Assembly (NCBI GenBank): GCA_937949945.1
Contig: CALFEQ010000178.1
Location: forward strand, 73,972-137,971
From: an uncultured Myxococcales bacterium
Lineage (GTDB): Bacteria; Myxococcota_A; Polyangia; Polyangiales; Polyangiaceae
Reading direction: 5' to 3'
Length of the DNA: 64,000 nucleotides
In this document: positions 1-8,963 of the stretch, in pieces
Layout of the letters: every line of letters starts with the position of its first letter
Numbering within the stretch: position 1 is the stretch's first letter
Notes under the pieces: model-generated
What the model was told of the DNA's origin: nothing
The model's input: only the letters and a program-made list of their open reading frames with translations
Databases searched by the model: none
Position numbers and translations under genes: made by a program

Positions 1-1455
1 TGGGTCGGCGGTCAGCTCACGAGCCAGGCCGTGCCGCCGGACGAGCATCCGTGGATCGAGACGTTCGGCTCGACGGCCAGCTATCGACGGCTCCGGCGTG
101 GCATCCGCGACTACTACCGGGAGCACGTCCCACTCACGCCGGAGGCGCGCGCCGAGCGCTTCTTGAACCCGGGAAACGGTTGGGTGAGCCGGCTCTGCTT
201 CGATCCGCGCATCGCGGTCGGCTTCCTCCACCAGCTCATGAACGCGCACGAGCTGAGCGGACGGCTCCGGGTGCTGCGCGAGCACAGGCCGATCGCCGCC
301 TCCACCGACGGCGATCGGGTGACGCGCGTGGAGCTCCTCGACATGGACACGGGGCACCACCGCTTCGTCGAGGCGCCGTACTTCATCGACGGCACGCCGC
401 TGGGCGACCTCCTCGAGCTCGCCGGCGTCGAGCACGTCGTCGGGCCCGAGCGCCAGGCCGATACGGGCGAGCCGCACGCGCAGGAGGACCCGCCGCCGGT
501 CGATCACCAGGCCTTCACGGTCTGCTTCGCGATGGAGTACCTGCCCGGGGAGGATCACACGATCGACAAACCGGCGCAGTACGAGCGTTGGAAGGCGCTG
601 CGCCCGAAGGGCTGGCCGGGGCCGCTCTTCGACTGGACGACGGTCGACCCCGAGACGCACGAGCTGCTCCGCCGGCCGCTCTTCGCCGAGAAGGACGGCA
701 AGTCGTGGTGGGCGTTCCGGCGCATCCTCGACCGGTCGAAGTTCGTGGAAGGGTTCGCTCGGAGCGACGTCACGATCGTCAACTGGCCGCACAACGATTA
801 CTGGTTCGGCCCCGTCATCGGCGTCGACGAGGCCACGCGCGATCGCCACCTCGAGGAAGGGCGTCAGCTCAGCCTGAGCCTCCTCTACTGGCTACAGACG
901 GAGGCGCCGCGTGCGGACGGCGGGATCGGCTACCCCGGGCTGCGCCTGCGCGGGGACGTCGTGGGGAGCACGCGCGACGGGCTCGCGCCCACGGCCTACG
1001 TGCGCGAGGCGCGGAGGCTCCGCGCGGAGTTCACCGTGCTCGAGCAGCACATCGCGTACCCGCTTCGGAAGAACGGCGCGGAGCCCTTCGACGACTCGGT
1101 CGGCGTCGGCTGCTACCGGATCGACCTGCATCCCACGGTGAGCGGGAAGCCGTACCTCGACATCGGATGCTGGCCGTACCAGATCCCGCTCGGGGCGATG
1201 ATCCCCATCCGCGTCGAGAACCTCTTGCCGGGAGGGAAGAACCTCGGCGTGTCGCACATCGCGAACGGCGCGTTCCGCGTGCATCCGACGGAGTGGAACG
1301 TCGGCGAGGTCGCCGGATACCTGAGCGTGTTCTGTCTCGAGCGGAACGTGACGCCTCGCGCGGTACGCAACACGCCGCGGCTACTCCGGGAGTTCCAGTC
1401 CTTCCTCGTCGATCGGGGGGTCGAGATCGAGTGGCCGAAGATCACCCCCGTTTGA
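1..1455 (+). CDS. FAD-dependent oxidoreductase, 5'-truncated by window edge
   Basis: The frame is open from base 1, so only the last 484 residues of a gene that begins upstream are visible. The first residues (WVGGQLTSQAVPPDEHPWIE) match the stretch that follows the Rossmann FAD-binding motif in FAD_oxidored-type flavoproteins (PF12831). The GxGxxG motif itself must lie outside the window. The rest has that family's conserved C-terminal region (DIGCWPYQIPLGAMIPIRVE, then HIANGAFRVHPTEWNVGE). The substrate cannot be told from sequence. Members of this group are often called generic FAD oxidoreductases or, through domain neighbours, xanthan-lyase-like. The stop lies 6 bases before the pyruvyl transferase start, so the two genes are probably one transcript. 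Alternative: internal GTG at 31 as start, which I reject because homology-like sequence continues upstream. Confidence 0.75.
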   Translation, partial: WVGGQLTSQAVPPDEHPWIETFGSTASYRRLRRGIRDYYREHVPLTPEARAERFLNPGNGWVSRLCFDPRIAVGFLHQLMNAHELSGRLRVLREHRPIAASTDGDRVTRVELLDMDTGHHRFVEAPYFIDGTPLGDLLELAGVEHVVGPERQADTGEPHAQEDPPPVDHQAFTVCFAMEYLPGEDHTIDKPAQYERWKALRPKGWPGPLFDWTTVDPETHELLRRPLFAEKDGKSWWAFRRILDRSKFVEGFARSDVTIVNWPHNDYWFGPVIGVDEATRDRHLEEGRQLSLSLLYWLQTEAPRADGGIGYPGLRLRGDVVGSTRDGLAPTAYVREARRLRAEFTVLEQHIAYPLRKNGAEPFDDSVGVGCYRIDLHPTVSGKPYLDIGCWPYQIPLGAMIPIRVENLLPGGKNLGVSHIANGAFRVHPTEWNVGEVAGYLSVFCLERNVTPRAVRNTPRLLREFQSFLVDRGVEIEWPKITPV

Positions 1456-1461
1456 GGCGCC

Positions 1462-2601
1462 ATGGAAGCGAACACGAAGGTACGGATCGGGATCTCCGGG
1501 TCGTACGGAGGATTGAACCTGGGCGACGAGGCCATCCTCCAAGGGATCCTGAGGGAGCTCCGGCGTTCCGTGCCCGCCGAGATCACCGTGTTCTCGCGCA
1601 ACCCTGCGGACACGCTCGCGCGGCACGACGTGGAGCGCTCCGTGGAGCCGCGCTCGATGACGCGGAAGGAGGTGCGCGAGGTCATCCAGGACCTCGACGT
1701 GTTCGTGCTCGGCGGCGGGGGAATCCTCTACGACGCGGACGCGGAGCAGTACCTCCGCGACGTCTTCGTCGCGCACGACCTCGGGATCCCCGTCGTCGTC
1801 TACGCGATCAGCGCGGGTCCGCTCGAGCGCGAGTCGTCACGGCGCGCGGTGCGCGATGCGCTCAACGAGGCGGCGGTCGTGTCGGTGCGCGATCGCCAAG
1901 GGTATCGGCTGCTCGAGGACGTCGGTGTGACGCGCGAGATCCACCTGACCGCGGATCCGGCGCTGCTCATCACGGAGGAGGAGCTGCCGATCGAGGCGCT
2001 GCGTTCCGAGGGCGTCGCGTTCGATCGGCCGCTCGTCGGCTTCTCCGTGCGCGAGCCGGGCCCGGCCGCGCCGGACCTCGACCCGGAGGACTACCACGAG
2101 CTCTTGGCGAACGCGGCGGACTACATCATCGAGCGCTACGGCGCGGACGTCGTGTTCGTGCCGATGGAGAAGATCGACGTCCAGCACAGCCACGGCGTCG
2201 TGGCGCACATGCAGAACTCCGAGCACGCGGAGATCCTGCGGCGCCGCTACTCGCCCGGGCAGGTGCTCGATCTCATGGGTCGCTTCGAGCTCGCCGTCGG
2301 GATGCGCCTGCACTTCCTCATCTTCGCCGCGCTCCGCGGGACGCCGTTCACCGCGTTGCCGTACGCGTCGAAGGTCACGGGGCTGCTCGAGCAGCTCGGT
2401 CTCGAGTCGCCCCCGCTCGAGAGCATCGGGATCGGGCAGCTCATCGCACAGATCGACCGATCGTGGGACCGCCGGCAGGAGCTCCGCGCGAAGGTCGTCG
2501 AGCGGATGCCGGCGCTGAAGGCGAGGGCGAAGCGGACGAACGAGCTGCTCCTCGAGGTCCTCGAGAGCCACGCGTCGGAGCAGCGGCCGGTGCATCACTG
2601 A
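1462..2601 (+). CDS. polysaccharide pyruvyl transferase family protein
   Basis: A 379-residue protein of the CsaB/polysaccharide pyruvyl transferase family (PF04230), which moves pyruvate from phosphoenolpyruvate as a ketal onto surface glycans. The family signature near the N-terminus is GISGSYGGLNLGDEAIL at about residues 9-25, followed by VFVLGGGGILYD near residue 87 and the late GMRLHFLIFAALRGTPF block near residue 278. The last block is the His-containing nucleotide/acceptor-side motif of this fold. No signal peptide or membrane helix is seen, so it is probably cytoplasmic. The ATG at 1462 is preceded by GAGG that overlaps the stop of the FAD oxidoreductase gene, so the genes are likely co-translated. 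The acceptor polysaccharide is unknown. Confidence 0.85.
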   Translation: MEANTKVRIGISGSYGGLNLGDEAILQGILRELRRSVPAEITVFSRNPADTLARHDVERSVEPRSMTRKEVREVIQDLDVFVLGGGGILYDADAEQYLRDVFVAHDLGIPVVVYAISAGPLERESSRRAVRDALNEAAVVSVRDRQGYRLLEDVGVTREIHLTADPALLITEEELPIEALRSEGVAFDRPLVGFSVREPGPAAPDLDPEDYHELLANAADYIIERYGADVVFVPMEKIDVQHSHGVVAHMQNSEHAEILRRRYSPGQVLDLMGRFELAVGMRLHFLIFAALRGTPFTALPYASKVTGLLEQLGLESPPLESIGIGQLIAQIDRSWDRRQELRAKVVERMPALKARAKRTNELLLEVLESHASEQRPVHH

Positions 2602-2715
2602 TCCGCCCGGGACGACACGGCGCGGCGTCGTGACGAATTCGGACGAGGGTGACCGAAAGCTGACAGTCCCCTGTCATTCGGGCCGGGCATGTACCTCCGT
2701 CGATTGGAGGAACCC

Positions 2716-3162
2716 ATGGCAAAGCTCCCTCGTCCCGATGGTCATCACACGGTCACCCCGGCCTTCGTCGTTCCCGGTGCGGCAGAAGCCCTCGCGTTCA
2801 TCGAGGCTGCCTTCGGCGGGAAAGTCGTCGAGCGCTACGACGGGCCGAACGGCTCGGTCGCGCACGCCGAGATCCGACTGGGCGACTCCGTCGTGATGTG
2901 CGGAGAGCCGCTTCCTGGAGATCCGCCGATGCCCGGCGCGTTCTCGTACTACGTCGACGACGGGCCCGCCGTCGATGCGGCGTACCAGCGCGCTCTCGCT
3001 GCAGGCGGTGTCTCTCTCAGCGAGCCGAAGGACGAGTTTTACGGCTACCGCCGCGCGTGCGTGAAGGACCCGTGCGGCAATCGCTGGACGATCTGCGCCG
3101 TCGTCGAGCTCGTCTCGCCCGAGGAGATCCAGCGCCGCATGGCCGCGATGGAGAAGTCTTGA
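2716..3162 (+). CDS. VOC (glyoxalase/PhnB-like) family protein
   Basis: A 148-residue single-domain protein of the vicinal oxygen chelate fold, PhnB/YdeN-like subgroup. It begins with a TPAFVVPGAAEALAFIEAAF-type strand-helix, has GSVAHAEIRLGDSVVMCGE in the middle, and ends with DPCGNRWTICAVVE, the usual place of the C-terminal metal-ligand or equivalent residue. The ATG at 2716 is chosen because a strong GGAGG lies 6 bases upstream; an in-frame ATG at 2689 has no such site. Members include dioxygenases, isomerases and antibiotic-binding proteins, and many are of unknown function, so no substrate is assigned. It stands alone, about 115 bp downstream of the pyruvyl transferase gene. Confidence 0.8.
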   Translation: MAKLPRPDGHHTVTPAFVVPGAAEALAFIEAAFGGKVVERYDGPNGSVAHAEIRLGDSVVMCGEPLPGDPPMPGAFSYYVDDGPAVDAAYQRALAAGGVSLSEPKDEFYGYRRACVKDPCGNRWTICAVVELVSPEEIQRRMAAMEKS

Positions 3163-3224
3163 GCATCTCGCCGTCCGGCGAGGTCACGGTAGCGCCGCGA
3201 CCTCGCTGGGCGTGAGCTCGCGCG

Positions 3225-3558
3225 CGAAGCGTACGGGCGGCGAACGACTGCTTCTCCAAGGTCGAGCCGGGCATCCACGGCGTCCTGGACAACCAACCAC
3301 TGGTACGCGACGTCGCTCGACCCGTTCTTCGAGGTGAAGGCGGGCTGTGCGATCCCGTCGCTGATCGACATTCCGTCGTACCGCCCCGCAGACAGCAACA
3401 ACTTCTCGATGGGCACCATGCGCATCCGGCACCTCGGTCACCTCGCGGGATCCAGCGCGATGCCGCTGAGCTACGCTGACGGGACCTCGACGGGGATCAC
3501 GCTGAGGACGAGCTCGCCTGCGAGCTCGCTGCAGACCATCACGTTCGAAGCGCAGTGA
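3225..3558 (+). pseudogene. possible remnant of a frameshifted exported-protein gene
   Basis: Two adjacent frames look protein-like and join only through a frameshift. One reads AANDCFSKVEPGIHGVLDNQ (about 3237-3296). It breaks near 3296-3302 and continues in another frame as HWYATSLDPFFEVKAGC, then ends in a beta-rich tail stopping at 3558. Neither piece has a plausible start or ribosome site. I read this as the 3' end of a decayed gene, perhaps secreted or lipoprotein-like. A single sequencing error would give the same picture. I recognise no family. Confidence 0.3.
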
Positions 3559-3937
3559 GCGTCGGCAGCACGAGAGGATGCGGCCCGCTTTCGTCCACTG
3601 GAGGAGGGGGCGGGCCGTCCTGTTTTCGCGATGGCCGCGTCGGCGACGAGCGCGAGCACGAGATGCCGAACGGCTCCGAGAGCTCGACTCGCCGAGTCGA
3701 GGTGATTCGGCGTTCTCGGCGTGGTTCGCGAGTCCGTCTGTTGCATGCCCGTGGTTCGACGATCGAGCGAATGAGCTTCGCGTCGGCGCACGAAAGCTGC
3801 GCGATTGCCGCATCCTCGCGCCAGGTTCCACGGTCGAGCGATGCAGGTTTTGCGCTTTGCGCATGTCGTGCGCAGCCCGAAGAAATCCGGATTGTTCGAT
3901 TGCGAGATCGCGCGACATGTGGCTTTGTTCGGCGCGA
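3559..3937. other. intergenic stretch without a supported gene
   Basis: About 380 bases between the gene remnant and the Sco-like gene. Open frames cross it but none has protein-like composition or a ribosome site. The part from about 3770 to 3930 is less GC-rich than its surroundings and probably carries the promoter of the Sco-like gene. I could not fix -35/-10 elements. Confidence 0.4.
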
Positions 3938-5056
3938 ATGCAGCGCCTCGTCGTCCCCCTCGTCGTGGCCTTCGCGCTGAGCGGGCTCCTCGTCGTCGGA
4001 GGTCTCGCGTACAGGTCGCCCCGCGCGCCGGCGGAGGCGATCGCGGAGCGAGGTGCGGCCCGATCGCTCGCGCCGCTCTGGGACGCTCCCGACTTCCGTT
4101 ACGTCGACCAGAACGGCAACATTGTGACGCGTGCGTCGCTCGCCGGCGACGTGTGGGTCGCGAACTTCGTCTTCACGCAGTGCCGGACGATTTGTCCGCT
4201 GCTCACCACGAAGATGGTCGAGCTGCAGCGGCGCCTCGCGGGCGTGAAGGTCCGCTTCGTGTCCTTCTCGGTGGATCCGGCCCACGACACGCCGGAGGTC
4301 CTGCGTGCCTACGCGCGGAGCTGGGCGCCGGAGGAGACGCGCTGGTCTCTGCTCGCGACGGACGAAGAGACGCTCCCGCGCCTCGCCGCTGGGTTCAAGG
4401 TCGCCGCGGAGAAGACGAACGACCCGAACGACCCCATCCTCCACACGAGCGCCTTTTTGCTCGTCGACGGCGCCGGACGCGTGCGCGGGGTGTTCGACAG
4501 CGAGCACGACGGCGGGCTCGCGGCGCTCGAGCGGGCCGTCCGCGAGCTCTTGGGCGCGGAAGGGAAGGGCGCCGCTCTGCCTACCGCGCCGGAGGAGCTC
4601 TATCGGGTGCTGTCCTGCGCGAACTGCCACGACCGCCCGGAGCTGGCCCCGCCGCTCGTCGACCTGCGCGGCCGGCGCCGCGAGCTCGACAGCGGCCTCG
4701 TCGTCGTCGCGGACGAGGCGTGGGTGCGCGAGTCGATCCTGCAGCCCGACGCGAAGCGGGTGAGGGGCTATCCGCTGCGGATGCCGTCCTACGCGGACGT
4801 CCTCGACGAAGAGCGGCTGCAGGCCCTCGTCACCTGGGTGCTCGAGCGGAAGAGCTCCGCGCAGCCCGAGCCCACGCGAGAGGAGCAGGCGGTCGCGGAG
4901 GATCCGGTCTGTCACATGCAGGTGCGCATCGGGCCGGGAGCGATTTCGGCCGAAGCGGGCGGGCGCACGGCGTTCTTCTGCTCGGAGTCCTGTCGTACGC
5001 GGTGGTTGGCCGACCCTTCGGCCTTCGAGCCGCGCAAGGCGCCTTCGTCGCCATGA
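3938..5056 (+). CDS. SCO1/SenC-like copper chaperone fused to cytochrome c and YHS domains
   Basis: A 372-residue exported protein with three modules. An N-terminal signal or anchor (MQRLVVPLVVAFALSGLLVV) leads into a thioredoxin-fold SCO1/SenC domain with the copper motif CRTIC (Cys82, Cys86) and a downstream His in LHTSAF (His169), the expected Cu ligands. A c-type heme motif CANCH follows (Cys227, Cys230, His231) in a small cytochrome c domain, with a Met in LRMPSY as possible distal ligand. The C-terminus is a YHS metal-binding domain (DPVCHMQV near 323, then FFCSESC). Sco proteins deliver copper to cytochrome oxidase subunit II. The appended heme and YHS modules suggest redox-linked copper handling at the envelope. 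ATG 3938 is chosen because it starts the signal peptide; ATG 3917 would add seven residues. A cytochrome c lipoprotein follows. Confidence 0.85.
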   Translation: MQRLVVPLVVAFALSGLLVVGGLAYRSPRAPAEAIAERGAARSLAPLWDAPDFRYVDQNGNIVTRASLAGDVWVANFVFTQCRTICPLLTTKMVELQRRLAGVKVRFVSFSVDPAHDTPEVLRAYARSWAPEETRWSLLATDEETLPRLAAGFKVAAEKTNDPNDPILHTSAFLLVDGAGRVRGVFDSEHDGGLAALERAVRELLGAEGKGAALPTAPEELYRVLSCANCHDRPELAPPLVDLRGRRRELDSGLVVVADEAWVRESILQPDAKRVRGYPLRMPSYADVLDEERLQALVTWVLERKSSAQPEPTREEQAVAEDPVCHMQVRIGPGAISAEAGGRTAFFCSESCRTRWLADPSAFEPRKAPSSP

Positions 5057-5112
5057 CCACGCTCGGGCCAAGGCACTCGAGCCGACTTCGACAACCACAA
5101 CGAGGTACGAAG

Positions 5113-5508
5113 ATGAAGCTCCAGGTTCTCGTCATGGGCATCGCGCTCGGTGCCGCTCTCGTCGCTTGCAGCAAGCCGGACAAGAAGGAGCCGATGCGCG
5201 AGGGCCAGCAGGCGCAGCAGACCGCGGCGTCGAGCGGAGCGAAGGCGCTCTTCGAGGCGCGCTGCTCGCCTTGCCACGGCACCTCGGGCAAGGGTGACGG
5301 GCCCGCGGCGGCGGCGCTCGACCCGAGGCCGCGCGACTACACGAACAAGAGCTGGCAGGCGAGCGTCACGGACGAGGAGCTGAAGAAGGTGATCGTCAAC
5401 GGCGGGGCGGCCGTCGGGAAGAGCGCGGCGATGCCCCCGAACCCGGATCTCGCGGGCAAGCCGGAGCTCGACGGTCTGGTCGCCGTCGTGCGCTCGTTCG
5501 CCAAGTGA
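5113..5508 (+). CDS. c-type cytochrome lipoprotein
   Basis: A 131-residue protein with a lipoprotein signal peptide ending in the lipobox LVAC (about residue 20), a charged linker, and one cytochrome c domain with heme motif CSPCH and a probable distal Met in AAMPPNPDL. It should be a membrane-tethered periplasmic electron carrier. The ATG at 5113 has GAGG 7 bases upstream. It lies 56 bp behind the Sco-cytochrome-YHS gene on the same strand and is probably co-expressed, serving as electron donor or partner of that protein or of a terminal oxidase encoded elsewhere. The stop is followed closely by the convergent debranching-enzyme gene. Confidence 0.85.
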   Translation: MKLQVLVMGIALGAALVACSKPDKKEPMREGQQAQQTAASSGAKALFEARCSPCHGTSGKGDGPAAAALDPRPRDYTNKSWQASVTDEELKKVIVNGGAAVGKSAAMPPNPDLAGKPELDGLVAVVRSFAK

Positions 5509-5533
5509 TCGGCGCGGCCGCCCGCCGAGCCCG

Positions 5534-7741
5534 TCAATCGAGCTCGATGTCCGTGCGGATCGGCGGCCCGCGGACGTCGAGGCGCTCGACGTGGACCTGC
5601 TTGCCGACCTGCCGGAAGCGGATGTCGACGCGCGAGGCGCCGACGCGGAGCCCTTCGAGCGTGATCCGCTTCATCGACGGCGGCATGCTCGGGTTGCGGA
5701 TCGACAGCCGGCTGTTGGGGCCGTCGATGTGGATGCCGAGGATGGCCTGCGTCAGGAGGAACGGCGAGGCGGCGGCCCAAGCCTGCGGCCTGCACGCGAC
5801 CGGGTATTGGACCACTTCGCCGCCTTCGCGCCGGTGCCCGCAGAACAGCTCCGGGAGGCGGTGATCTCGCAGCGACGACATGGCCGCCACGAGGCCCTCG
5901 AAGATGCGCGTCGCGTGCGAGGTCAGGCGGTAGTTGGCCATGCCCTTCGCGATGAGGGCGTTGTCGTGCGGCCACACCGTGCCGTTGTGATAGCTGAGCG
6001 GGTTGTAGACCGGCTGTCCGGTGGCGAGCGTGCGGATGCCGTAACCGGAGAAGGAGCGGGGATCGGTGAGCAGCTCCGCGGTCGCGACGGCCCGGTCCGG
6101 GCGCGGCACGCGCGACCAGAGCAGGTGGCCGACGTTCGAGACGATCGTGGGGAGCTTGGCGCCGTGCCCGTCGATCGCGAACGCGTACCGGCCCTCGTGC
6201 TCGAGCCAGAGCTCCGACTCGATCTTGTCGCGTAGGCGCTCTCCGAGCGTGCGGTACCGATTCGCGCGCTCGTGATCGCCGAGGTGGGTCAGGATCCGGG
6301 CCCCGCGCATGTAGGCGTCGACGCAGTAGCCCTGCACCTCGACGAGGGCGATCGGGGGCTCTGCCGGGCGTCCGTCGGGGAACGACACGCCGGAGCGCGA
6401 GTCTTTCCAGCCCTGGTTGTCGAGGCCGCGCGGGCTCTGGCGCTGGTACGTGACGAAGCGCGTGCCCTCCTCCGTGCGCTGGTCGATCCACTCGAGCGCG
6501 CGCAGCACCGGCGCGCGCATGTCCTCGAGGAAGGCGCGGTCGGCGGTGATCTCGTACGCGGCGTCGGTGACGATGACGAACAGCGGGGTGGCGTCGATCG
6601 CGCCGTAGTACGGCCGGTGCGGGATCTCCCGCGTGTCGACCATCTCGCCGAAGCGAAGCTCGTGGAAGATCTTTCCGGGCTCCTCCTCGGTCTCCGGGTC
6701 GAACGTCTTGCCCTGGTAGCTCGCGAGCGCGCGCACCGACTCGATCGCGAGCTCCGGATCGAGCAGGAGCGCGGAGTACGACGCGATGAGCGCGTCCCGC
6801 CCGAAGGGGCAGCAGAACCAGGGGATGCCCGCGGCGACGATCTCGTGCGGCCCGATGCGCGTGCGGAGGGCGGCCAGATCCCTGGCGGACTGATCGAACA
6901 CGAGCTGGATCGTCGCGTTGTCGCAGACGAAGCGCGCGGAGCGCGAGCGGATCTCCTCGGCCTCGGCGCGGAGCCGCTCGGCGCGCTCCTCGAACGGAGC
7001 GCCCTTCGTCACGCGCCCTCCGGATCGCGACGGCCGTACGCGGACGGTGACGGTGACGGTCTCGCCCGGCTCGATGGCGAGCTCGAACTGCGCCCCGGTC
7101 GGCCGGATCGACGAGGGCCGCGGCGACAGCTCGATGCGGGTCCGATACGTCTTGCCATCGCGACCGCGATAGGCGAGCTCGATGACGTCTTCGGTCACGC
7201 GCGGCGCTTGGAGGACGCCCCGAACGGGCCTGCGCGCCCCGCGGACCTCGAACATGTGGGCGAAGTCCGCGGCCAGCTCGAGCCGCGGCCTCACGACCGT
7301 GCGCTGCCGGAGGAAGCTCGTGAGCTCGATACTCTCGACCAGCTCCTCGTCCACGAGCTGGCGCCGGCGTACGTGGAGGAAGTTCTGCGGGTCGTCGAGC
7401 ACGTCGCCCGGCTCGAGCCCGGAGGCCATCAGGTCGATCTGGTTGTACGCGTCACCGCGCGACGAGGAGGAGAGGTGGACGAGCTCCGCGTCGCTGATCG
7501 ACAGCTCGAGGTGCGAGAGGTGCCGCGTGTCCTGCGAGAAGAAGCCGAGCTCGCGCGCGCCCGCCGGCGCGATGTCCCCGCGTCGGTTCGTGACGAGGAA
7601 CGTCGTCCCGTGGGCGCGTACGAGCTGCTCTACGTCTCCGGCCGTCGGCAGCACGAGCACGGCGGGAGCCGGCTCGCACTCACCGTCGGCGATCGTCGTG
7701 GCGCTGGGCTGGTCATTCGGCGGCATCGACGGCGGCGCCAT
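5534..7741 (-). CDS. amylo-alpha-1,6-glucosidase/glycogen debranching-type protein
   Basis: A 735-residue cytoplasmic protein. The N-terminal half is the beta-rich GDE_N_bis-type domain (FLVTNRRGDIAPAGARELGF, FFSQDTRHLSHLEL). The C-terminal half is an alpha/alpha-barrel of the amylo-alpha-1,6-glucosidase family (GIPWFCCPFGRDALIASYSA, then DNQGWKDSRSGVSFPDG and EVQGYCVDAYMRGARI). This group trims alpha-1,6 branches of glycogen-like glucans or acts on related oligosaccharides. The ATG at 7741 is preferred because GGAGAGG lies 4-5 bases upstream; the ATG at 7726 has no site at proper distance. The start overlaps the end of the upstream glycosyltransferase gene by 29 bp, so the two are translationally linked. 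A role in storage polysaccharide or compatible-solute turnover is an inference. Confidence 0.85.
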   Translation of the reverse strand: MAPPSMPPNDQPSATTIADGECEPAPAVLVLPTAGDVEQLVRAHGTTFLVTNRRGDIAPAGARELGFFSQDTRHLSHLELSISDAELVHLSSSSRGDAYNQIDLMASGLEPGDVLDDPQNFLHVRRRQLVDEELVESIELTSFLRQRTVVRPRLELAADFAHMFEVRGARRPVRGVLQAPRVTEDVIELAYRGRDGKTYRTRIELSPRPSSIRPTGAQFELAIEPGETVTVTVRVRPSRSGGRVTKGAPFEERAERLRAEAEEIRSRSARFVCDNATIQLVFDQSARDLAALRTRIGPHEIVAAGIPWFCCPFGRDALIASYSALLLDPELAIESVRALASYQGKTFDPETEEEPGKIFHELRFGEMVDTREIPHRPYYGAIDATPLFVIVTDAAYEITADRAFLEDMRAPVLRALEWIDQRTEEGTRFVTYQRQSPRGLDNQGWKDSRSGVSFPDGRPAEPPIALVEVQGYCVDAYMRGARILTHLGDHERANRYRTLGERLRDKIESELWLEHEGRYAFAIDGHGAKLPTIVSNVGHLLWSRVPRPDRAVATAELLTDPRSFSGYGIRTLATGQPVYNPLSYHNGTVWPHDNALIAKGMANYRLTSHATRIFEGLVAAMSSLRDHRLPELFCGHRREGGEVVQYPVACRPQAWAAASPFLLTQAILGIHIDGPNSRLSIRNPSMPPSMKRITLEGLRVGASRVDIRFRQVGKQVHVERLDVRGPPIRTDIELD

Positions 7742-8795
7742 TGTACCTCTCCGTACGCGGACGGGTCGGCGCGCCGATGCCCTTTCCGATGGCGTCGTCG
7801 TAGACGCGGACGTAGTCGCTCGCCATGCGGAGGTGCGACCAGCGCTGACGTGCGCGCTCCCTGCACCTCTTTCGATCGATCGTGGCCGCACGGCGGATCG
7901 CGTCGGGCAGCTCGTCCGTCGACTTCACCACGAAGCCGGTCACGCCGTCCTCGACGACCTCGGGCGCGCTCCCTCGTGCGAGCGCGACGACCGGAGTGCC
8001 GACGAGCATCGACTCGATCATCACGAGACCGAACGGCTCCTCCCACTGGATCGGGAAGACGAGCGCGCGCGCATCGCGCAGGAGCGCGACCTTCGGCGCG
8101 TGCGAGACCTCGCCGACCCACTCGACGCGGTCGCCTGCGGCCGCGAGGCGAGGTGCGACCTCGCGCTCGAAGTAGTCCTTGGACACTTCGTGCGGCGCGC
8201 CGCCCATGCGCAGCTTCATGCCCGCCGCGAGCGTGGCGTCGATCGCGAGGTGCGGCGCCTTCTCGGGAGCGAAGCGCCCGAGGAACGCGACGTAGCCGCC
8301 TCGGCCTTCGCCGGCGGGGTACGCGCTCGGGTCGAGGCCGTGGTGGACGACGTGCGCGACCGGCACCTCGGGAGACAGCTCCTGCTGCCGCCGCGAGATC
8401 GCGACGTACGTGACGTTCGGGAAGTCGCCGTACAGGTCGACGAGAGACTGCACGCGCTCGTGATGGAGCGTGAGCACCGCAGGCACGCGACAGAAGTGCG
8501 TGAACGGCAGGGCCATCGCGTGGTTCACGTGGACCACGTCGAAGCCGCCCTTCGCGATCTCGCGCCATGCAGCGGTCGCATGGCGGAGCTCCGCGACGTC
8601 GTTCGGGGGCCAGACGGGCGTCTGGAAGTGATGCCGGAGCCTCCCGGCTGGGCTCGAGTCGCCGGTCGCGAAGACCGTCACGTCATGGCCGAGCGTCGTG
8701 AGCGCGTCGGCGAGGTTCGCGACGACCAACTCCGTGCCGCCATAAGCCCGTGGAGGGGTCGTCAATGCACACGTCGAGACGAGCGCAATGCGCAT
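7713..8795 (-). CDS. glycosyltransferase family 4 protein
   Basis: A 360-residue GT-B fold glycosyltransferase. The N-terminal domain begins with the family motif RIALVSTCALTTPPRAYGGT (Gly-rich donor loop), and the C-terminal domain has the strand HGLDPSAYP, GRFAPEKAP and the retaining-GT signature EEPFGLVMIE (E-x7-E). The start at 8795 has a perfect AGGAGG 7 bases upstream, the clearest ribosome site in this part of the window. It is followed by the overlapping debranching-enzyme gene, so the pair probably acts in the same glucan or oligosaccharide pathway. Donor and acceptor cannot be told. Confidence 0.87.
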   Translation of the reverse strand: MRIALVSTCALTTPPRAYGGTELVVANLADALTTLGHDVTVFATGDSSPAGRLRHHFQTPVWPPNDVAELRHATAAWREIAKGGFDVVHVNHAMALPFTHFCRVPAVLTLHHERVQSLVDLYGDFPNVTYVAISRRQQELSPEVPVAHVVHHGLDPSAYPAGEGRGGYVAFLGRFAPEKAPHLAIDATLAAGMKLRMGGAPHEVSKDYFEREVAPRLAAAGDRVEWVGEVSHAPKVALLRDARALVFPIQWEEPFGLVMIESMLVGTPVVALARGSAPEVVEDGVTGFVVKSTDELPDAIRRAATIDRKRCRERARQRWSHLRMASDYVRVYDDAIGKGIGAPTRPRTERYNGAAVDAAE

Positions 8796-8963
8796 AGATC
8801 AGCCTCCTGGGAAGCCCACCCCCGTTTTTGCGAGCGCGAGGAAAATCATCGCCGCGGCACTGCGCAAGGTGGCAGAATGCCGCACTTGGCGATCGGCGGC
8901 CGCTTGCCGCATGCGACCAAAAGCTCAGCAGTTTCAACGCGGTAGGCAGCATGCGAAGGGGGC

